Source: Mesobacterium pallidum (GTDB lineage: Bacteria; Pseudomonadota; Alphaproteobacteria; Rhodobacterales; Rhodobacteraceae). Taken from it: a stretch of 64,000 nucleotides of DNA. Position 1 is the first letter of the stretch. The number at the start of each line of letters is the position of its first letter. Made by a program: the position numbers and the translations under genes. The stretch is taken from contig NZ_JAIMID010000015.1 in assembly GCF_019966535.1 (NCBI RefSeq), forward strand, positions 62,001 through 126,000. The letters are read 5' to 3'. The notes below the pieces were generated by a model. That model had not been told where the DNA came from, made no database searches, and saw only the letters and a program-made list of their open reading frames with translations. Positions 43,301-46,300 of the stretch are shown here, one piece after another.

Positions 43301-46300
43301 GTCAGGGCATGCGTTTCGACCGCCGGCTCGATCAGGCGGAAATCGTAGGTCAGCGGACCGGAAAGGTTGATTTCGGGGATGGTGACCAGCGTCCAGCGGC
43401 CCGACATGCGCAGCCGCGTCCAGCTCAGATCGCTCATCCGCTGCCAGTCTTCCATGGCGCCATCGGGCGCAACCAGGCGGAAGTATCCGTCGGAATAGGC
43501 CGCGCTGGGGTTCTCGATGTCGAAGAACAGGTCCTGCCCGGCCACCCCGTCAAAGTGATAGACCCGCGCCGCGCGCGCGGCACCGATCGAGACGTCCACG
43601 TCCGCGCCGATCTCGATCCCCGCGCCCGCCCCGAGGTCGTGCAGCGTGACCGGGAAATCCGGGTGGCCGGTGCCGCTGTAGAGCGTCAGCGTGTAATCGC
43701 CCGGCGGCAGGGAAAAGAACGTCTCGGTGTTGTTGTCGCTGCGGTGGTAGCCGGCCCATTCGACGCCGTCCGCGTCGATCACCGACCAGCCCACGTTGCG
43801 GGTCCAGATCGACTGGGTGTCGAGCAGCAGCCGCCGGTCGCTGTCCAGCGAGAACGAAAAGCGGTCCGCGGAATTCTCGTCGGGCAGGTGGACCGTTTCG
43901 GCCGTGCCAAGGGCGATCGGCGTGGATTCGTTCCCGCGCAGGGTGACCGTGATCTCGTTTGGCGCGACCTCGCCCGGCTCGCCGTCGATGATCAGCGTGT
44001 AGACCCCGTCGGTCGGCGCGCCGAAATCGACGAAATGGGTGTAGTGCGAATAGCTGATCCGCTGGCCTTCGGGGCCAAGGATCATGAAGCGGGGCCGGTC
44101 CGCGACGCCGTCGGATTCGCCGATCTCGAAGGCCAGCCGTTCGCCTGCGCTGGCGGTGAAGGTCACCGCATGGGCGCGGGTTGCCGGGTCGAACAGGAGC
44201 ACCTGCGGCGTGCCCCGGTCCAGCCGTGGTCCGGCATCAAGGTCCAGCAGTTGCAGGTTGTAGGGCGCGGCGGCGTCAAAGCTGCCGATGTCCAGCCGGT
44301 AGGTCCCCGGCGGCAGGTCGAGCTGCCAGCTGTCATAGACGATGTCGTCGCGCGGGATATCGGTGTCGAGCAGCGTGTTCAGCGCCCGCCCCCCGGCCAT
44401 CCGGCCCCAGGGGTCGTGAAGCTCCATCCAGGTGCGGTTGCTGTTGGTCTGCCCGTCGAACATGATCCGCGTCCGCTCGGTCAGCGTGATGACGTAGCTG
44501 TCGGGCACCCCCGAGTCACCGAGGTTGCCCGAGGCGGTTTCGCCCAGCGCAAGCGGCGTGCCGGTCAGCGTCGCGCCCGCGCGCCGCTCGGCCTCGCGCA
44601 TGGCAAAGGCGAAGGTGGCGGTTTCGTCGGTCAGGGTGGCCCAGCCGCTGACGACCATGACATAGGTCCCGGTGCGGCGCAGCAGCAGGCCGGACGTGTC
44701 GCGCAGGTAGGACGACCGATGCACCGCGTTGCCGTCCGGGTCGTAGAGCGAAAAGGCGATGTTGCCGTTGTCGTAGGACAGCACGTCGAGATCGAGCACC
44801 TGCCCCGCGACCCCGTCCCATTTGAACAGCGCATCGGCACTGGCCGGCCGCAGCGTGGTCAGCGGGGTCGACACGTTGTCCTCGAGCGTGACGGCATCGG
44901 ATTCGGGCGTCAGCTTGAAGCTGTAATCGCCGGTGAAATTGCCGCTGCCGGTCACCACCAGCGCGTAATCGCCGGGGCCGAGGTCGAACCGGACATGCGG
45001 CGTGTCCGTGGCCTGGAACGAGATCGCGTCGCGGATCGCCACGCCGTCCTTTTCCAGCCGCCAGCTCAGCGCCGTGCTCGAGACCTGCGGGTCGAAGTAA
45101 TGCACCTCGCCATCGGCCAGGGTGAAGGTGTGGCGCACGCTGCTGCCCGGCGTGTCGATCGTCCCGGTCGCGTTGACGCCCGGGGTCATCGGCTGGCTGG
45201 TCCGGGTCGCGAGGCTGGCGCGGTAGGTCATCTCCCACCCGGTGTCGACGGCGGTGCGCCCGTCGAAGGTGACGATGTAGCGCCCGCTCATCGCGGTGCG
45301 GATCGCCATGTCGGATTGCGTGCCTTGCGTGTCGAGCCGCGCGCCGGTCGGGTCGTAGATCGACCAATAGGCATCGCCGCTGCGCGACAGGGCATCGAGA
45401 TACAGGTACGCGCCGGCCGCCAGGTCGACGTGGAAGACCTGGAGCTGCCGGTCGCCGGTGACGGCCTGGTCGGCCCCCATGGTCAGCGGCGCGCTGTCCG
45501 ACATGTCGCGCAGGGCAAAGCGGTAGTTGGGCAGGTTGCCCGCGCTATAGGCCGAGATCCGCATCCGGTAGCTGCCCGGGGCAAGGTCGATCCGCGCATC
45601 GGTACCGGTGTCGCTGTCAAGCCGCCGGCCCGAACCGGACAGCAGCGCCGTGTCGGTGTCGTCGTAGATCTGCCAATACATGTCGTCCGGCAGCTGCCCG
45701 TCGACATAAAGCGCGGTGGGATCGTCCAGCGTGAAGGTGAAATCGCGCACCTGGAAGGGCACGTCGATGGCGCCTTCGACCGTCTGGCCCAGGGTGATCG
45801 CCTGCGTCGTCGGGCTGGCATCGCGCAGGGTCAGATCGAAGGTCATGGGCTGGCTCTGCCCGAAGGGCCCGTCGATCAGCAGCACATGGCGCCCGTCGCG
45901 CGTCGCGGTGAAGCGGCGGTCGGTGCCATAGCTGTCGTCGTCCAAGCGCACGTCGCCATCCGGGCCGATCACCGCCACCCGCGGGTTCGCGCTTGTGGTC
46001 TTGCCGGTGAACGCCGCGAAATCCAGCGTCACGACCTGGCCCGCGCGGGCCTCGAACGTATAGCCCAGCAGCCGCTCGCCGGGGTCCATGGTGCCCAGGA
46101 TCTGCGTGCCGATGGCCGTCGCGGAAAAGCCGCGCCCGTCGCGGATCGCGATCTCGGCCGCGCCGGTGTCGTCGTTCAGGCCCCAGACGCGCAGCGTGTA
46201 GCGCCCCGCCGCCACCTCGTAATGCAGATCGTCCGGCGATCCGGTGAGGGCGCGCTGGGTCTCTGCGGTGCCGTCGGGGCGGAAGAGCTGCACCCGCAGG